Shown here: positions 1 to 8,935 of the stretch, one piece after another
Numbering within the stretch: the first letter of the stretch is position 1
Layout of the letters: each line of letters begins with the position of its first letter
DNA from: Polyangiaceae bacterium
Lineage (GTDB): Bacteria > Myxococcota_A > Polyangia > Polyangiales > Polyangiaceae
Length of the DNA stretch: 41,388 bases
Assembly: GCA_013214025.1 (NCBI GenBank)
Contig: JABSRN010000009.1
Location: forward strand, 1-41,388
Direction: 5' to 3'
The notes under the pieces: model-generated
The model's database searches: none
What the model was told of the DNA's origin: nothing
Seen by the model: only the letters and a program-made list of their open reading frames with translations
Position numbers and translations under genes: made by a program

Positions 1-287
1 CCCCCGACACCGACGCCACCACCCCCGACACCGCCGCCCCCGACACCGCCGCCCCCAACACCGCCTGCGCCGCCACCGCCTCCGCCGCCACCGCCACCGC
101 CTCCGCCATCCCGGTCCACGCCGACGCTGCCGCCGGTGCCGCCATCGGCAGCATTGGATCCCGCATCAAGTGGGACTCCGTCGCGGTCGCCGGAGTCATC
201 GACCGTGAGATCAGAAAACGCCGAACACCCGACCAACCCAACAGCGAGACAGCTCGAATGGAAGCCGAGTAAACGCTTCATCAACAT
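1..287 (-). CDS. Lipoprotein with Gly-rich linker, N-terminal part only
   Basis: The minus strand is open from an ATG at 287 to the left edge, so only the first 95 residues are visible. The N-terminus is a lipoprotein signal peptide: Lys4-Arg5, a hydrophobic stretch and a lipobox Leu18-Val19-Gly20-Cys21. An Asp-rich segment (residues 26-45) follows, then a run of Gly with occasional Val, Thr and Ala, typical of the low-complexity spacer between lipid anchor and folded domain in myxobacterial lipoproteins. A GAGG about 8 nt upstream supports ATG 287; ATG 281 is also possible. The opposite strand of the spacer reads as poly-Pro and is a shadow. The functional domain lies outside the window, so no function can be given. 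Confidence 0.8.
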   Translation of the reverse strand, partial: MLMKRLLGFHSSCLAVGLVGCSAFSDLTVDDSGDRDGVPLDAGSNAADGGTGGSVGVDRDGGGGGGGGGGGGGAGGVGGGGVGGGGVGGGGVGVG

Positions 288-436
288 TCGGCTGGCCTCG
301 GGCTCATCGGTCTCAGCCTAACACGTCGCTACCGGGTCCTGCAGGCCGCCCGTCGTGGCTCCCACGCAATGTTAATTTCTCCTACGGGAGCTTCCGTGCT
401 GACGACGAACTAACAAGAAGAGGCTTGCCCCGCAGC

Positions 437-838
437 TTAAGCCGCCGCGACCACGAACCACTGGCGAAAGCAGGGCCCCAATACCGTCGACAACTCCTGG
501 AGCAGTAGCTTGGTCTGCACGGGCTTCGCCAAAAAGCGAGTGACACCTGAGCTCAGAATCTCTGCCACGTCACGAGGCTCAACGAAGGCGGATATCATAA
601 TAATCGGCAGGCGAGCCCACTTAGCTTCCCGCCGCAACGCGACCACTAACTCGCGACCATCCAGGTGGGGCATCACCGCGTCCGTGATGAGCACGTCGAT
701 ATCGTCATTGTCTTCGAGAGCCAGGCGAGCGCGTACGCCGTCCGAGACAAGCATTACGGTATGCCCAGCTTTGGTCAGTATCTTCTTGAGCACCCGACGC
801 GTCCCGGGGTCATCCTCTGCCACTAATATGGTCGCCAA
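437..838 (-). CDS. Single-domain response regulator (receiver domain only)
   Basis: This is a 133-residue CheY-like receiver domain with no output domain. With the chosen TTG start at 838, the acidic pocket is Glu8-Asp9-Asp10, the phosphoacceptor is Asp53 (in TDAVMP), the switch Ser is Ser83 and the conserved Lys-Pro is Lys105-Pro106, so every residue needed for phosphorylation is present. The frame stays open upstream to an ATG at 973, but that would overlap the end of the neighbouring lipoprotein gene, and the extra 45 residues are Pro/Arg/Ser-rich and unlike any receiver. AGAGGG lies just before the TTG. No histidine kinase is in the window, so it probably acts as an orphan relay; its partner is unknown. 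Confidence 0.85.
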   Translation of the reverse strand: MATILVAEDDPGTRRVLKKILTKAGHTVMLVSDGVRARLALEDNDDIDVLITDAVMPHLDGRELVVALRREAKWARLPIIMISAFVEPRDVAEILSSGVTRFLAKPVQTKLLLQELSTVLGPCFRQWFVVAAA

Positions 839-896
839 TCGCCCTCTGAACAGCCTACGGCCCGGGCGGGGAAACGCAGAAGGGGCAAAAAGCGTC

Positions 897-1466
897 CTAC
901 AAGCGGGCGAGGACGATTCCAGCAACCTCTTCGGTGACGGCTGGGGCTTCGAGTGTCGTCTGGGACAGGCCATCCAGGAACTGCGTGGTCAACATTAAGC
1001 TGCCGGTGTCGACGTACAAGGTCCTGAGCGAGTCAGCATACGCGGCTTGAACGCCGAGGCCGTCCACCATCGTCCACTCTCCGCCAGACGTAGGGGGCGC
1101 TTCTAACAACCGATCGAATCCGGAATTGGGCGAGACCATCAGCATGATCGTAGCGCCGACGCCATCGTCGGCACTGAACCGGCTATTCCAGTTACACGCG
1201 CTCCAGTCGGGATCGTCCGGGACGCTGGTGTTCTCTTCCTCGCTCGCGGTGCCGCCGATGATGCCCTCGACGTCCGACGGCTCCATCAACGCACAAGCGT
1301 CAATCGTGTTGCCCGAGCCGCTTCCGGTCGCCCCACCGGTACCGCCGCTATCAGTGGTGTCGTCTGAGGCGGCGTTCTTCGAGTCGTCGTCTGCGCAACC
1401 GGCCGCCAACATCAGGCAAAGGGCGGGCGTGGCGAGACGGGCGGCGATGGGTAGGACTGAGTTCAT
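897..1466 (-). CDS. DUF3558-like lipoprotein
   Basis: A 189-residue secreted lipoprotein. Residues 1-24 form a signal peptide ending in the lipobox Leu-Ala-Ala-Gly-Cys24. A Ser/Gly/Thr linker runs to about residue 53. The domain opens with Asp-Ala-Cys-Ala-Leu-Met-Glu-Pro-Ser-Asp-Val, resembling the start of DUF3558-type domains (Cys, a few residues, then a helix and 'ilG'), and has a second Cys near residue 90 in a Trp-Ser-Ala-Cys-Asn-Trp motif, which may form a disulphide. The start is the ATG at 1466, with AGGAGAG six bases upstream; the frame stays open to 1640, but that extension lacks a signal peptide. It shares strand with the downstream response regulator, 58 bp away. The family assignment is tentative. 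Confidence 0.75.
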   Translation of the reverse strand: MNSVLPIAARLATPALCLMLAAGCADDDSKNAASDDTTDSGGTGGATGSGSGNTIDACALMEPSDVEGIIGGTASEEENTSVPDDPDWSACNWNSRFSADDGVGATIMLMVSPNSGFDRLLEAPPTSGGEWTMVDGLGVQAAYADSLRTLYVDTGSLMLTTQFLDGLSQTTLEAPAVTEEVAGIVLARL

Positions 1467-1530
1467 GGCATGCTCTCCTGGGGTGATGACCCCCTGGGTG
1501 ATGGCTGCGAATAGTCGAAGAGCTAGGTGG

Positions 1531-1560
1531 CGGCAACGCGCGGCAACGCGCGGCAACGTG
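1531..1560. repeat. 10-bp tandem repeat, three copies
   Basis: CGGCAACGCG occurs twice exactly and a third time with one change (CGGCAACGTG), 65 bp upstream of the lipoprotein start at 1466 and between it and the divergent DUF2330 gene. A related GCGGCAAC word recurs just to the right and near 35.3 and 35.78 kb. It may be a binding-site array or slippage; no function is visible. Confidence 0.6.
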
Positions 1561-1821
1561 GGGGCAAGCTGCGGCAACCGGCGTAGCGTGGGCTGACGGG
1601 ATGCCATGACGGGAGAATTTCCTGTGCCAGCGTGTGCCAAGCGGCCGCAAAGCCCGTCATGGTCGCGCTCGGGACACGTCCGAAAACCACCGTGTTGCCG
1701 GGGAAAAGACCCTATTTCTGGCGTGGCATGGGCCTTGCTCTACTCTCGCGCGTAGCCCACGAATCTTTCCGGCTCAGCCCTTCCCCGCGCGGCCCTTTCG
1801 GTTGTCACTTCAGGTACTTCT

Positions 1822-3741
1822 ATGATGCGTTCTTTCTCTCCTTTGTTTGTAGCGGCGTTAGTCACCACGGCTGGCGTTTCACTCCACACGGCACCGGCCC
1901 AGGCCTGCGGCGGCACCTTCTGCGACACCGGGCCCACGGCCATGCCCGTCGACCAAACCGGCGAGAACATCCTGTTCATGCGGGACGGTAACTTCGTCGA
2001 GACTCACGTGCAGATCCAGTACGCGGGGGATCCGGAGCGCTTCGCTTGGATCGTGCCTGTCGCGGCGATTCCCGAAGTCAGCGTCGGCTCCGAGCAGCTG
2101 TTCACCGACATCATGGCCGCGAGTCGCCCGTCCTACGGGTTTACGACCCAGTTCGACACTTGCGACATGGCTATGCGCTCAAACTTGGGTGCCGCTTCGG
2201 ACTCTACCGGCGGTTTCGGTCCGGAATCCGCCGGTAGAGGACCCGTCGTCTACACGGCCACCGTCGGCGCTTTCGAGGTCACGGCGTTGTCCAGCGACGA
2301 CCCCGCGGAGGTCATCAACTGGCTGACCGACAACGATTACGACGTCGTCGGCGACACTCGGGCCATCATCGCGGAGTACGTGAGCCAAAACTTCGTGTTC
2401 GCCGCTATCAAGATGACCCCCGGCGCCGGTTCCGAAGAAATCCACCCGTTGGTGTTCCGCTACGAAGGCGAAGAGCCCTGTGTGCCGCTCGTGCTCACCA
2501 GCGTGGCCGCGGTCGAGAACATGGCGGTGCGTACCTACTTCCTAGGTAGCGAACGCTGGGTCCCCACCAACTACCGCCATGTGGAAATCGATCCGCTGCG
2601 CGTCGACTGGTCCAACATGGGCTCCAACTACGTTGAAGTGGTCACGGAAGCCGTCGACGTCGAACACGCAGATGGGCGCGCCTTCGTAACGGAGTATGCC
2701 GGGCCCTCAAGTACCGTAAACCGCGACACTCGATTTCTGGGCTGGGACTCGTCACGATTCAACGGGATCGCCCGGGATCTCGTGATGCCGGAACTCGAAG
2801 CCCAGGGTTTGGCCTCCTGCTGGACCGATAGCTGGGGAGGTCCCGGCGGCTTCGACGGCGGAGCCAGCATCCCTGAGCCAGACGGCGGAGCTATGGACGG
2901 AGGCGCAGATGACGCCGACGCAACAGACGGAGGCGCGGAGCCGGACCCCACAGAGCCCGAACCCACCCCTGCCCCCGCTCTCCCCCAGTACTGCGAGTTC
3001 AACCACACCTTCATCCTGCCCTTGCTACAAGAATTCCTGCCTCGCCCCACGGGCGTGAGCGACGCTGACTACTACGGATGCATCGAGTGTTACGCCGACC
3101 AGAACGTCGAATTCGATAGCGCAGGGTTCGCCGCCGCCATCGAGGAGCGCATCATCGCTCCCGCCAAACACGCCAACGATTTGCTCGAGAGCAATCCGTA
3201 CCTCACTCGCATGTTCACGCTCATCTCCCCCATCGAGATGACCGAAGATCCGATGTTCCGTCCCGAAACTGACGCGCCGGAAGTTCCGCTCCCCGGGTTG
3301 GCGACACGACGCATTCACTGCAACGGCAACAACACCTACGAGCTCCCAGATGGGCAACTCGTCCGAGTCGCCGCCGGCGAAAACTGGCCCGAGTTGGTGG
3401 GCATGTCCGCCGCCATGAAAGTCGACGACTACCGCCTCGAAGGCCCCCCCGTCACTCTCACCAACAACAGCGAAAGCAGCATCAGCGTGCTGGCCGCCCA
3501 CAACCAGGGATACTTCGCCGTGACCGCTGACGGAGATATCATCCGCGTCGACGCGACTGGCACTCCGGTTCCTGTGGACGCTGATGGCAATCCGCTTCCC
3601 CCGGGCACTAGCGGCAGCCGCGGCTGGGGTTGCACCGTGAGTCAATCAGCTGATGTCGGCACATCCTCCCCCATCGCCCCCATCGCCCTACTAGGCCTCA
3701 GCGCCGCATTCGCGCTCAGCCGTCGCCGTCGTCGCAGCTAA
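1822..3741 (+). CDS. DUF2330 surface protein with MYXO-CTERM-like tail (copy 1)
   Basis: A 639-residue exported protein of the DUF2330 family. It has an N-terminal signal peptide (Arg3, hydrophobic 7-21, Ala-Gln-Ala before Cys29), and the mature chain opens with the Cys-Gly-Gly-x-Phe-Cys motif typical of the family. Two conserved halves (about 29-340 and 390-560) are joined by an Asp/Gly/Pro-rich linker. The C-terminus has a Cys, a hydrophobic segment and a terminal Arg5 cluster, the layout of a MYXO-CTERM sorting signal, so it is probably anchored at the cell surface. The biochemical role of DUF2330 is unknown. A close paralog follows 67 bp downstream. TCAGGT lies upstream of the ATG pair. 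Confidence 0.93.
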   Translation: MMRSFSPLFVAALVTTAGVSLHTAPAQACGGTFCDTGPTAMPVDQTGENILFMRDGNFVETHVQIQYAGDPERFAWIVPVAAIPEVSVGSEQLFTDIMAASRPSYGFTTQFDTCDMAMRSNLGAASDSTGGFGPESAGRGPVVYTATVGAFEVTALSSDDPAEVINWLTDNDYDVVGDTRAIIAEYVSQNFVFAAIKMTPGAGSEEIHPLVFRYEGEEPCVPLVLTSVAAVENMAVRTYFLGSERWVPTNYRHVEIDPLRVDWSNMGSNYVEVVTEAVDVEHADGRAFVTEYAGPSSTVNRDTRFLGWDSSRFNGIARDLVMPELEAQGLASCWTDSWGGPGGFDGGASIPEPDGGAMDGGADDADATDGGAEPDPTEPEPTPAPALPQYCEFNHTFILPLLQEFLPRPTGVSDADYYGCIECYADQNVEFDSAGFAAAIEERIIAPAKHANDLLESNPYLTRMFTLISPIEMTEDPMFRPETDAPEVPLPGLATRRIHCNGNNTYELPDGQLVRVAAGENWPELVGMSAAMKVDDYRLEGPPVTLTNNSESSISVLAAHNQGYFAVTADGDIIRVDATGTPVPVDADGNPLPPGTSGSRGWGCTVSQSADVGTSSPIAPIALLGLSAAFALSRRRRRS

Positions 3742-3808
3742 TTGCACGCAGCTAACTCACCGCATTCACTGACCCTCAGCTAAACGTCACTGACACCTAG
3801 GTAATATT

Positions 3809-5731
3809 ATGATCCGTTCTTTTTCTCCTTTGCTTGTAGCGGCGTTAGTCACCACAGCTGGCGTCTCAGTCCACACGTCACCGGCCCAGGCCTGCGGCGG
3901 CACCTTTTGCGACAACGGGCCCAACGCCATGCCCGTCGACCAGACCGGTGAAAACATCCTGTTCATCCGGGACGGCAACTTCGTAGAGACTCACGTACAG
4001 ATCCAATACGAAGGGGATCCGGAACGTTTCGCCTGGATTGTGCCGGTCGCGGGCGTACCCGAGGTCAGCGTGGGCTCCGAGCAGTTCATTCAGAACATCA
4101 TGGCCGCGAGCGTCCCGGCCTACGGGTTCACGATTCAGCGAGACAGCTGCGATCTCGAGATGGCGAATAGCATCAACTTCGGCGGGAACGGAACGGGAGG
4201 CACCGGCAGCGGCGCTGGCGGCGCTGGCGCTGGACCCCGTGGCCCGGTCGTGTACACCGCGACGGTCGGCGCCTTCGAGGTCACGGCTCTTTCCAGCGAC
4301 GACCCCGACGAGGTCATCAACTGGCTGACCGAAAACGACTACGAAGTCGTCGGCGATACCCCAGCGATCATCGCCGACTACGTGACCAAGAATTTCGTTT
4401 TCGCCGCCATCAAGATGACCCCCGGTGCGGGCTCTGACGAAATCCACCCGTTGGTATTCCGCTACGAAGGCGAAGAGCCTTGCGTTCCGCTGGTGCTCAC
4501 GAGTGTCGCCGCCGTTGAAAACATGGCCGTGCGCACCTACTTCTTGGGCGACGAGCGTTGGGTCCCAACCAACTATCGACACGTCGAGATCGACCCCTTG
4601 CGCGTTGACTGGACGACTCGTGGTGCCAACTACGTGGAAGTCGTCACCGAAGCCGTCGACGTCGACCATGCGGATGGTCGGGCGTTTGTCACCGAATACG
4701 CTGGCAGTTCAAACACCGTCACCCGCGATCGCCGCTACGAGCAGTACGACTCGTCAAGATTTGAAAGTATCCCGCGCGATCTGGTGATGGCCGAGCTGGA
4801 GGCCCAGAGCTTGGCCAACTGCTGGACCGACCCTTGGCAGAACCCCGACTTTAACGGCTCCGGCGGCTCCTCCAGCAGTGGCGGCTCCTCCGGCACTGGC
4901 GGCTCCTTCAGCACTGGAGATGATGCCGGGACCGCCAATGCGGGAGACGGAGGCAATGTCGATGGAGGAGCGGCCGATGCCAGCGTCGAGCCCGCCCCTC
5001 CGGTAGATCCTCGCTACTGCGAATTTAATCACACCTTCGTGCTTCCCCTGCTTCAAGAATTCCTACCGCGCCCCACGGGTGTGAGCGACGCCGACTACTA
5101 CGGATGTATCTCGTGTTATGCGGATCAGAATACCGAGTTCGATAGCGCCGGGTTCGCTGCCGCCATCGAGGAGCGCATCATCGCTCCGGGCAAACACGCC
5201 AACGATTTGCTCGAGAGCAACCCGTACCTCACTCGCATGTTCACGCTCATCTCGCCCATCGAGATGACCGAAGATCCTATGTTTCGTCCCGCCTCGGACG
5301 CGCCGGATGTAGCGTTACCGGGCACGGCGACCCAAGTCATCGATTGCGAGGGCAACTCCAGCTGGATATTGCCCGACGGACAGATCGTCCGGCTACCGGC
5401 CGGCGCCACCTGGCCTGAGCTAGTCGGAGTATCGGCTGCCGTAAAAGTAGACGACTACCGACTCGAAGGAGCCCCGGTCAATTTGACCGACAACACCGAG
5501 AGCAGCGCTCGCGTGCTGGCGACTCACAACGCCGGATATTACGCGTTGAACGACTTAGGCGAGGTCGTCCGGGTCGACGCCGAGGGCAACGCTCTGCCCG
5601 CCGATGCAAGCAGCGACAGCGGCTGGCATTGCACACTGAGTCAACCAGCCGATCTGGGAGCACTCAGCCCCTTGGCCCTGCTTGCCTTCGCCGCGGCCTC
5701 CGCTCTCAATCGCCGCCGTCGGCGTCGCTAG
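3809..5731 (+). CDS. DUF2330 surface protein with MYXO-CTERM-like tail (copy 2)
   Basis: A 640-residue tandem paralog of the preceding gene, nearly identical over the signal peptide and first 70 mature residues and strongly similar over both conserved halves. It keeps the Cys-Gly-Gly-x-Phe-Cys start, the conserved Cys residues around Tyr-Cys-Glu-Phe-Asn-His and Tyr-Tyr-Gly-Cys, and the MYXO-CTERM-like end (Cys, hydrophobic helix, Arg cluster). The copies differ in two places: a Gly-rich insertion near residue 125 and a central linker that is here built of Gly-Ser repeats rather than Asp/Glu/Pro. The spacing and shared start context suggest tandem duplication and probable co-transcription. The function is unknown beyond likely surface display. 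Confidence 0.93.
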   Translation: MIRSFSPLLVAALVTTAGVSVHTSPAQACGGTFCDNGPNAMPVDQTGENILFIRDGNFVETHVQIQYEGDPERFAWIVPVAGVPEVSVGSEQFIQNIMAASVPAYGFTIQRDSCDLEMANSINFGGNGTGGTGSGAGGAGAGPRGPVVYTATVGAFEVTALSSDDPDEVINWLTENDYEVVGDTPAIIADYVTKNFVFAAIKMTPGAGSDEIHPLVFRYEGEEPCVPLVLTSVAAVENMAVRTYFLGDERWVPTNYRHVEIDPLRVDWTTRGANYVEVVTEAVDVDHADGRAFVTEYAGSSNTVTRDRRYEQYDSSRFESIPRDLVMAELEAQSLANCWTDPWQNPDFNGSGGSSSSGGSSGTGGSFSTGDDAGTANAGDGGNVDGGAADASVEPAPPVDPRYCEFNHTFVLPLLQEFLPRPTGVSDADYYGCISCYADQNTEFDSAGFAAAIEERIIAPGKHANDLLESNPYLTRMFTLISPIEMTEDPMFRPASDAPDVALPGTATQVIDCEGNSSWILPDGQIVRLPAGATWPELVGVSAAVKVDDYRLEGAPVNLTDNTESSARVLATHNAGYYALNDLGEVVRVDAEGNALPADASSDSGWHCTLSQPADLGALSPLALLAFAAASALNRRRRRR

Positions 5732-5772
5732 TCCCTCTGACGATCGAACGCGATCGCCAGGTCGGGGGGGGC

Positions 5773-6252
5773 TTATCCTCTAGCGGAACGCGCGGCCATG
5801 CCAGCCGCGCCTTCGACCCCGCCCTGGGCGATCCAGTCCATGAATCGGAGAGTCACATCGTCTGGAGCGTCGAGGTTCGCTTGGTCGAGAATCGTGATAC
5901 CCAAGCTCACGGCTTCAGCGGCGGAAGCGACTACCTCCTGAGGGATGGTCCGCTTCACCAACCAATTTAACGCGGTCAGTCCAGCTCTCAACGCCGGGCT
6001 GCCCAGCACCAATACTGCCCGGAGGGAGCGCCCCTTATCCACAGCACTCCGGCGCTCGGACCATTCAGCCAACAGAGCTCGTTGGGACGCGGAATTGTGC
6101 TGATGCCGCACGTCGGATATCGACACGAACTTGCTGGACCGGATGATCGGAGACACCATAATAGCGTCCACGACGGCAAGATCCTCAGGAGTCTGTTCCC
6201 CCAAGAACTGCATCCCCAGAATGGGCCAAAACTCCAAAGTGACTCGGATCAT
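5773..6252 (-). CDS. Hypothetical cytosolic protein
   Basis: A 159-residue protein with no signal peptide and no clear membrane segment. The start is ATG 6252, preceded by AGGGGA at a good distance; a GTG at 6303 would add 17 residues without a better ribosome site. The chain opens with a beta-type stretch (Ile-Arg-Val-Thr-Leu-Glu-Phe-Trp-Pro), then helices rich in Ala, Arg and Glu. The size and alternating pattern recall the small SpoIIAA/STAS-like proteins common in myxobacteria, but that is only an impression. It is convergent with the DUF2330 pair, 41 bp away. No function is proposed. Confidence 0.7.
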   Translation of the reverse strand: MIRVTLEFWPILGMQFLGEQTPEDLAVVDAIMVSPIIRSSKFVSISDVRHQHNSASQRALLAEWSERRSAVDKGRSLRAVLVLGSPALRAGLTALNWLVKRTIPQEVVASAAEAVSLGITILDQANLDAPDDVTLRFMDWIAQGGVEGAAGMAARSARG

Positions 6253-6446
6253 ATCCGTTCCCCTGATAGGGACGCGATGCGCGCGACTCCACCAGTCGAC
6301 CACGAACTGGCCGCCAGACCTATGCCGAGCCCCCAGACAACAGTAAGTGACGTGACTGATGGGCCCGTGACAGGCTAGTCGACTGATGTAGGTGTTCTGG
6401 GGAGTGACGAACAGTTGACGCGCCTATCGCTGCTGAGCGGTTTTGG

Positions 6447-6779
6447 GTGTTCCTGATCGCGTCCGCCGTCGACATGTGCTGCCAGGGCGCCATCGACCTG
6501 ACAAGGTTTAAACCGCTCGACTCCCTCCGCGCCAGCGTGAAAGACACCTACGCCGACGTCGCCCGCGAGCCCAAGGGCGAATTCCACGTCCACCGGGGCC
6601 CGGCCTACGCCGCTGAGTCCCTCGGCTACGGTCCGGAACTTTTCGCCGCACTGCCCGAAAGCGCAAAAGCTCGCCTCGCCGGGCTCGGTAACCCCTACAC
6701 GATCGTCGCCGCACTGCCCGGCGAGACCGGACTCGACCACGCGCACCTGAGACGACTCCGCCCGGAGGCCTTCGGTACC
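6447..6779 (+). pseudogene. Truncated SAM-dependent methyltransferase fragment
   Basis: The frame encodes the N-terminal region of an ArsM-type or related class I methyltransferase: a Val-Lys-Asp-Thr-Tyr helix, then Gly-Glu-Phe-His-Val-His-Arg-Gly, Ala-Glu-Ser-Leu-Gly-Tyr, Ala-Ala-Leu-Pro-Glu and Ala-Gly-Leu-Gly-Asn-Pro, which in these enzymes come just before the SAM-binding glycine motif. Similarity stops at Pro-Gly-Glu-Thr-Gly-Leu-Asp, where Leu-Asp-x-Gly-x-Gly should begin, so the cofactor site and the rest of the enzyme are missing. The frame stays open to 7565 only because it then runs antisense through the amidohydrolase. It is most simply a 3'-truncated remnant. Confidence 0.65.
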
Positions 6780-6785
6780 GATGGG

Positions 6786-8501
6786 CTAGCGCTGAAATAC
6801 CGTGAGTCCGCCCACCACGGTTCGCTCTACCTTCAGCTTGCGCAGGGCTTTCGGCGAGCCTCGCGGATCTCGATTCAGCACGACAAGATCCGCGTATTTA
6901 CCCACCTCAAGAGACCCTCGATTCTTCTCTTGATGTATTTGCCACGCAGCGTCGATCGTGATCGCTCGAAAAGCGTCCATGATGCTGATTCGCTCCGCCT
7001 CGCCAATGACTTTGCCGGAAGTGGATGTCCTGGTGACGGCAGTCCAAACCAGAAAAAGCGGATCCATTGGGACCACCGGCGCATCGAGGTGAATAGTAAA
7101 CGGCACCCCCAGTTTCTTTGCGCTGGCCGCCGGACTCATGCGGGCGGCCCTCTCGGGGCCCATGAAGATGTCTCGGTGTCGGTCGCCCCAGTAGTAGGTG
7201 TGCGCCACGAAAAAGGAAGGTGTAACCCCGAGCCGTTTCATTCGCCGCAACTGGTCGGCTCGCGTCATCTGAGCGTGAACAATGATGTGCCGCGTGTCGT
7301 CTCGCGGGGACGCCTTCTGTGCCGCCGCGAACGCGTCCAAGATGTCATCGATAGAGGCGTCCCCATTGCCGTGGATGGCAATCTGAAAACCGGCACCGTG
7401 CAGCTCAGTCACCAACTCGATCAATCGCTTCCGCGGAATCGTTGGGTAGCCTCGATAATTCGGATCGCCGTTGTGCGGCGTGTGGTAAGGCTCGCTAAGG
7501 TACCCCGTGAATCCCTGGATGGATCCGTCCGCGATCAGCTTGATCGCACCGATGTCCAACTCTGAACGATGCCAGGTATCCCGCGAACGCTCTCCCCGGG
7601 CCATCTCCAAGCCCATCTTTTCGTCGGGCCACACCATGAGCCGAATAGGCAGCAAGCCGAGCCAGGAAGCCACGGACATCGCCCGCACGGTGGTCTCAAC
7701 GCTCAGCCCGCTCTGAGCTGTCGTCACTCCCACGGCGGCGTACTGCTTGCCGCCATGGTCGAGCATGGCGAGAAACTCTTCGAGCCCAAGGTCAAAGGCG
7801 AGATCAAAAGCGGCCATGCGCGCGCGCTCTTCCAGCACACCGTTGGCTCGGCCGGACTTGTCCCGCTGAATGACGCCGCCCACAGGATCGGGAGTGTTCG
7901 CATCGATACCGATCACCGAGAGGCCGCGACTGTTGACCATGCCCATATGCCCGGACACGTGAAGCACAAGCACCGGGTGATCGGTGGACACCTTGTCGAG
8001 ATCGTCGCGCGTCAGATTGCGTTTCTCGTCCACCAGGGTGTCATCCCAACCCAAGGCGATGACCCACTCCCCCGCATCGGTTTCGGCGGCCTTCTGCTTT
8101 AGACGCGCTAGCGCCGGAGGGATGGATTGGATATCGCCCACCGGAGCGCTGTGCAAAGGCACCGCGAACAGCTCGAGGCTGGTACCGGGAAAGTGACCGT
8201 GGGCATCAATGAAACCCGGCAGAACGCTGCCCCCATGAAGGTCGTGCACTTCGGTCTCGGCAACCATATGTTTTTCTATTTCTGCTTTTGTCCCGACCGC
8301 GACGATACGGTCGCCCTCAACGTACAGGGCTTGCGCTACCGTACCGGCGGCATTCATCGTCAATACGGTGCCGTTGAGATAAGCCGAGCTGTGGGGAGGC
8401 GGCGGGGTACGGAGCGCGAAATACCCGGCGATGACAATCGCGGCCAAGCCCACCCCGAGCAGCGCAAGAATCCTCCGAAGCACGGCGCGAGCTTCTTGCA
8501 C
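6786..8501 (-). CDS. Membrane-anchored amidohydrolase (Amidohydrolase_3, YtcJ-like)
   Basis: A 571-residue metal-dependent hydrolase. Residues 8-30 form one N-terminal membrane segment, so the enzyme is probably tethered facing the periplasm. The amidohydrolase fold then begins: a beta-sandwich segment to about residue 90, the metal-binding Asp-Ala-His101-Gly-His103 motif, a Lys-Leu-Ile-Ala-Asp-Gly-Ser stretch near 320, the His of Ile-His-Gly-Asn-Gly-Asp near 375, a further His in His-Ala-Gln, an Asp near the end of the barrel, and the closing 'yADLVVLnrDP' segment. Family members hydrolyse N-substituted formamides and other amides; the substrate here is unknown. The start is a GTG with GAGG six bases upstream. 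Confidence 0.9.
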   Translation of the reverse strand: MQEARAVLRRILALLGVGLAAIVIAGYFALRTPPPPHSSAYLNGTVLTMNAAGTVAQALYVEGDRIVAVGTKAEIEKHMVAETEVHDLHGGSVLPGFIDAHGHFPGTSLELFAVPLHSAPVGDIQSIPPALARLKQKAAETDAGEWVIALGWDDTLVDEKRNLTRDDLDKVSTDHPVLVLHVSGHMGMVNSRGLSVIGIDANTPDPVGGVIQRDKSGRANGVLEERARMAAFDLAFDLGLEEFLAMLDHGGKQYAAVGVTTAQSGLSVETTVRAMSVASWLGLLPIRLMVWPDEKMGLEMARGERSRDTWHRSELDIGAIKLIADGSIQGFTGYLSEPYHTPHNGDPNYRGYPTIPRKRLIELVTELHGAGFQIAIHGNGDASIDDILDAFAAAQKASPRDDTRHIIVHAQMTRADQLRRMKRLGVTPSFFVAHTYYWGDRHRDIFMGPERAARMSPAASAKKLGVPFTIHLDAPVVPMDPLFLVWTAVTRTSTSGKVIGEAERISIMDAFRAITIDAAWQIHQEKNRGSLEVGKYADLVVLNRDPRGSPKALRKLKVERTVVGGLTVFQR

Positions 8502-8734
8502 AGAACGCCTCAGGTCCAGCGAGAATAGGGTCGACCGGTCGAGAAATGCTCAAGCGCCCCGCTGGCCGTAACTATTGTCGTCGCGCCGGTCGGGCGGACA
8601 GCGTCAGACGCATCCCATCCCCCCTTAATTACGTAGCTGAACGCAATCCGGGCCGATCTTTCTTCGCAAATTGTGATTTCGAAGGAGATCGACCCGGAGC
8701 CTGCGTGTTTTGAGTGCTCGCGCCGGCTGCCCGA
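8502..8734. other. Region without a convincing gene
   Basis: This stretch upstream of the amidohydrolase start probably holds its promoter, read on the minus strand. Short open frames on both strands have biased composition and no recognisable motifs. It marks the left border of a run of decayed genes that continues to about 10.65 kb. Confidence 0.5.
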
Positions 8735-8935
8735 CTAAAACTTCCAGACGTAGTACGACTTGGAGCCGCGGCTCCAGTCTCGCGCCCAGGCATCGGCACC
8801 AGCATGCGCAATCTCGGCAGTGATCGCTAGCCCGGTAGCGGCCTGTTCGGACTGCTGCAGCTCGCCAGCTCGCCAGTGCCTCAGACACCGTACTGCAAAA
8901 GGCTCACCCCGCCAGTGCGTGATTCTACGTGGAGA
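8735..8935 (-). pseudogene. C-terminal remnant of an unidentified protein
   Basis: A 66-codon minus-strand frame with protein-like composition ends at a TAG at 8735-8737. It reads as an amphipathic Ala/Glu/Trp helix region (Ala-Glu-Ile-Ala-His-Ala-Gly-Ala-Asp-Ala-Trp) followed by Trp-Ser-Arg-Gly-Ser-Lys-Ser-Tyr-Tyr-Val-Trp-Lys-Phe at the terminus. The frame is closed upstream by TGA at 8936-8938 and contains no ATG or GTG start, so if it is coding it has lost its 5' part. The family is not recognised. Its place in a run of fragments favours a remnant over a real small gene, but a chance open frame is possible. Confidence 0.35.

Noticed and set aside
136-321. Plus-strand Pro/Ser-rich open frame at the left edge
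   Set aside because: It is the antisense of a minus-strand lipoprotein with a clear signal peptide and lipobox; the poly-Pro stretch is the complement of the Gly-rich linker.
510-998. Plus-strand open frame over the response regulator
   Set aside because: Arg/Ser-rich with no motifs, while the minus strand has all receiver-domain catalytic residues.
6375-6746. Minus-strand 123-residue open frame
   Set aside because: Shadow of the methyltransferase remnant; composition is Gly/Val/Ala/Glu-biased with no motifs.
6780-7565. Continuation of the methyltransferase frame as a 372-residue protein
   Set aside because: After about 6740 the frame runs antisense through the conserved amidohydrolase and loses all family similarity.
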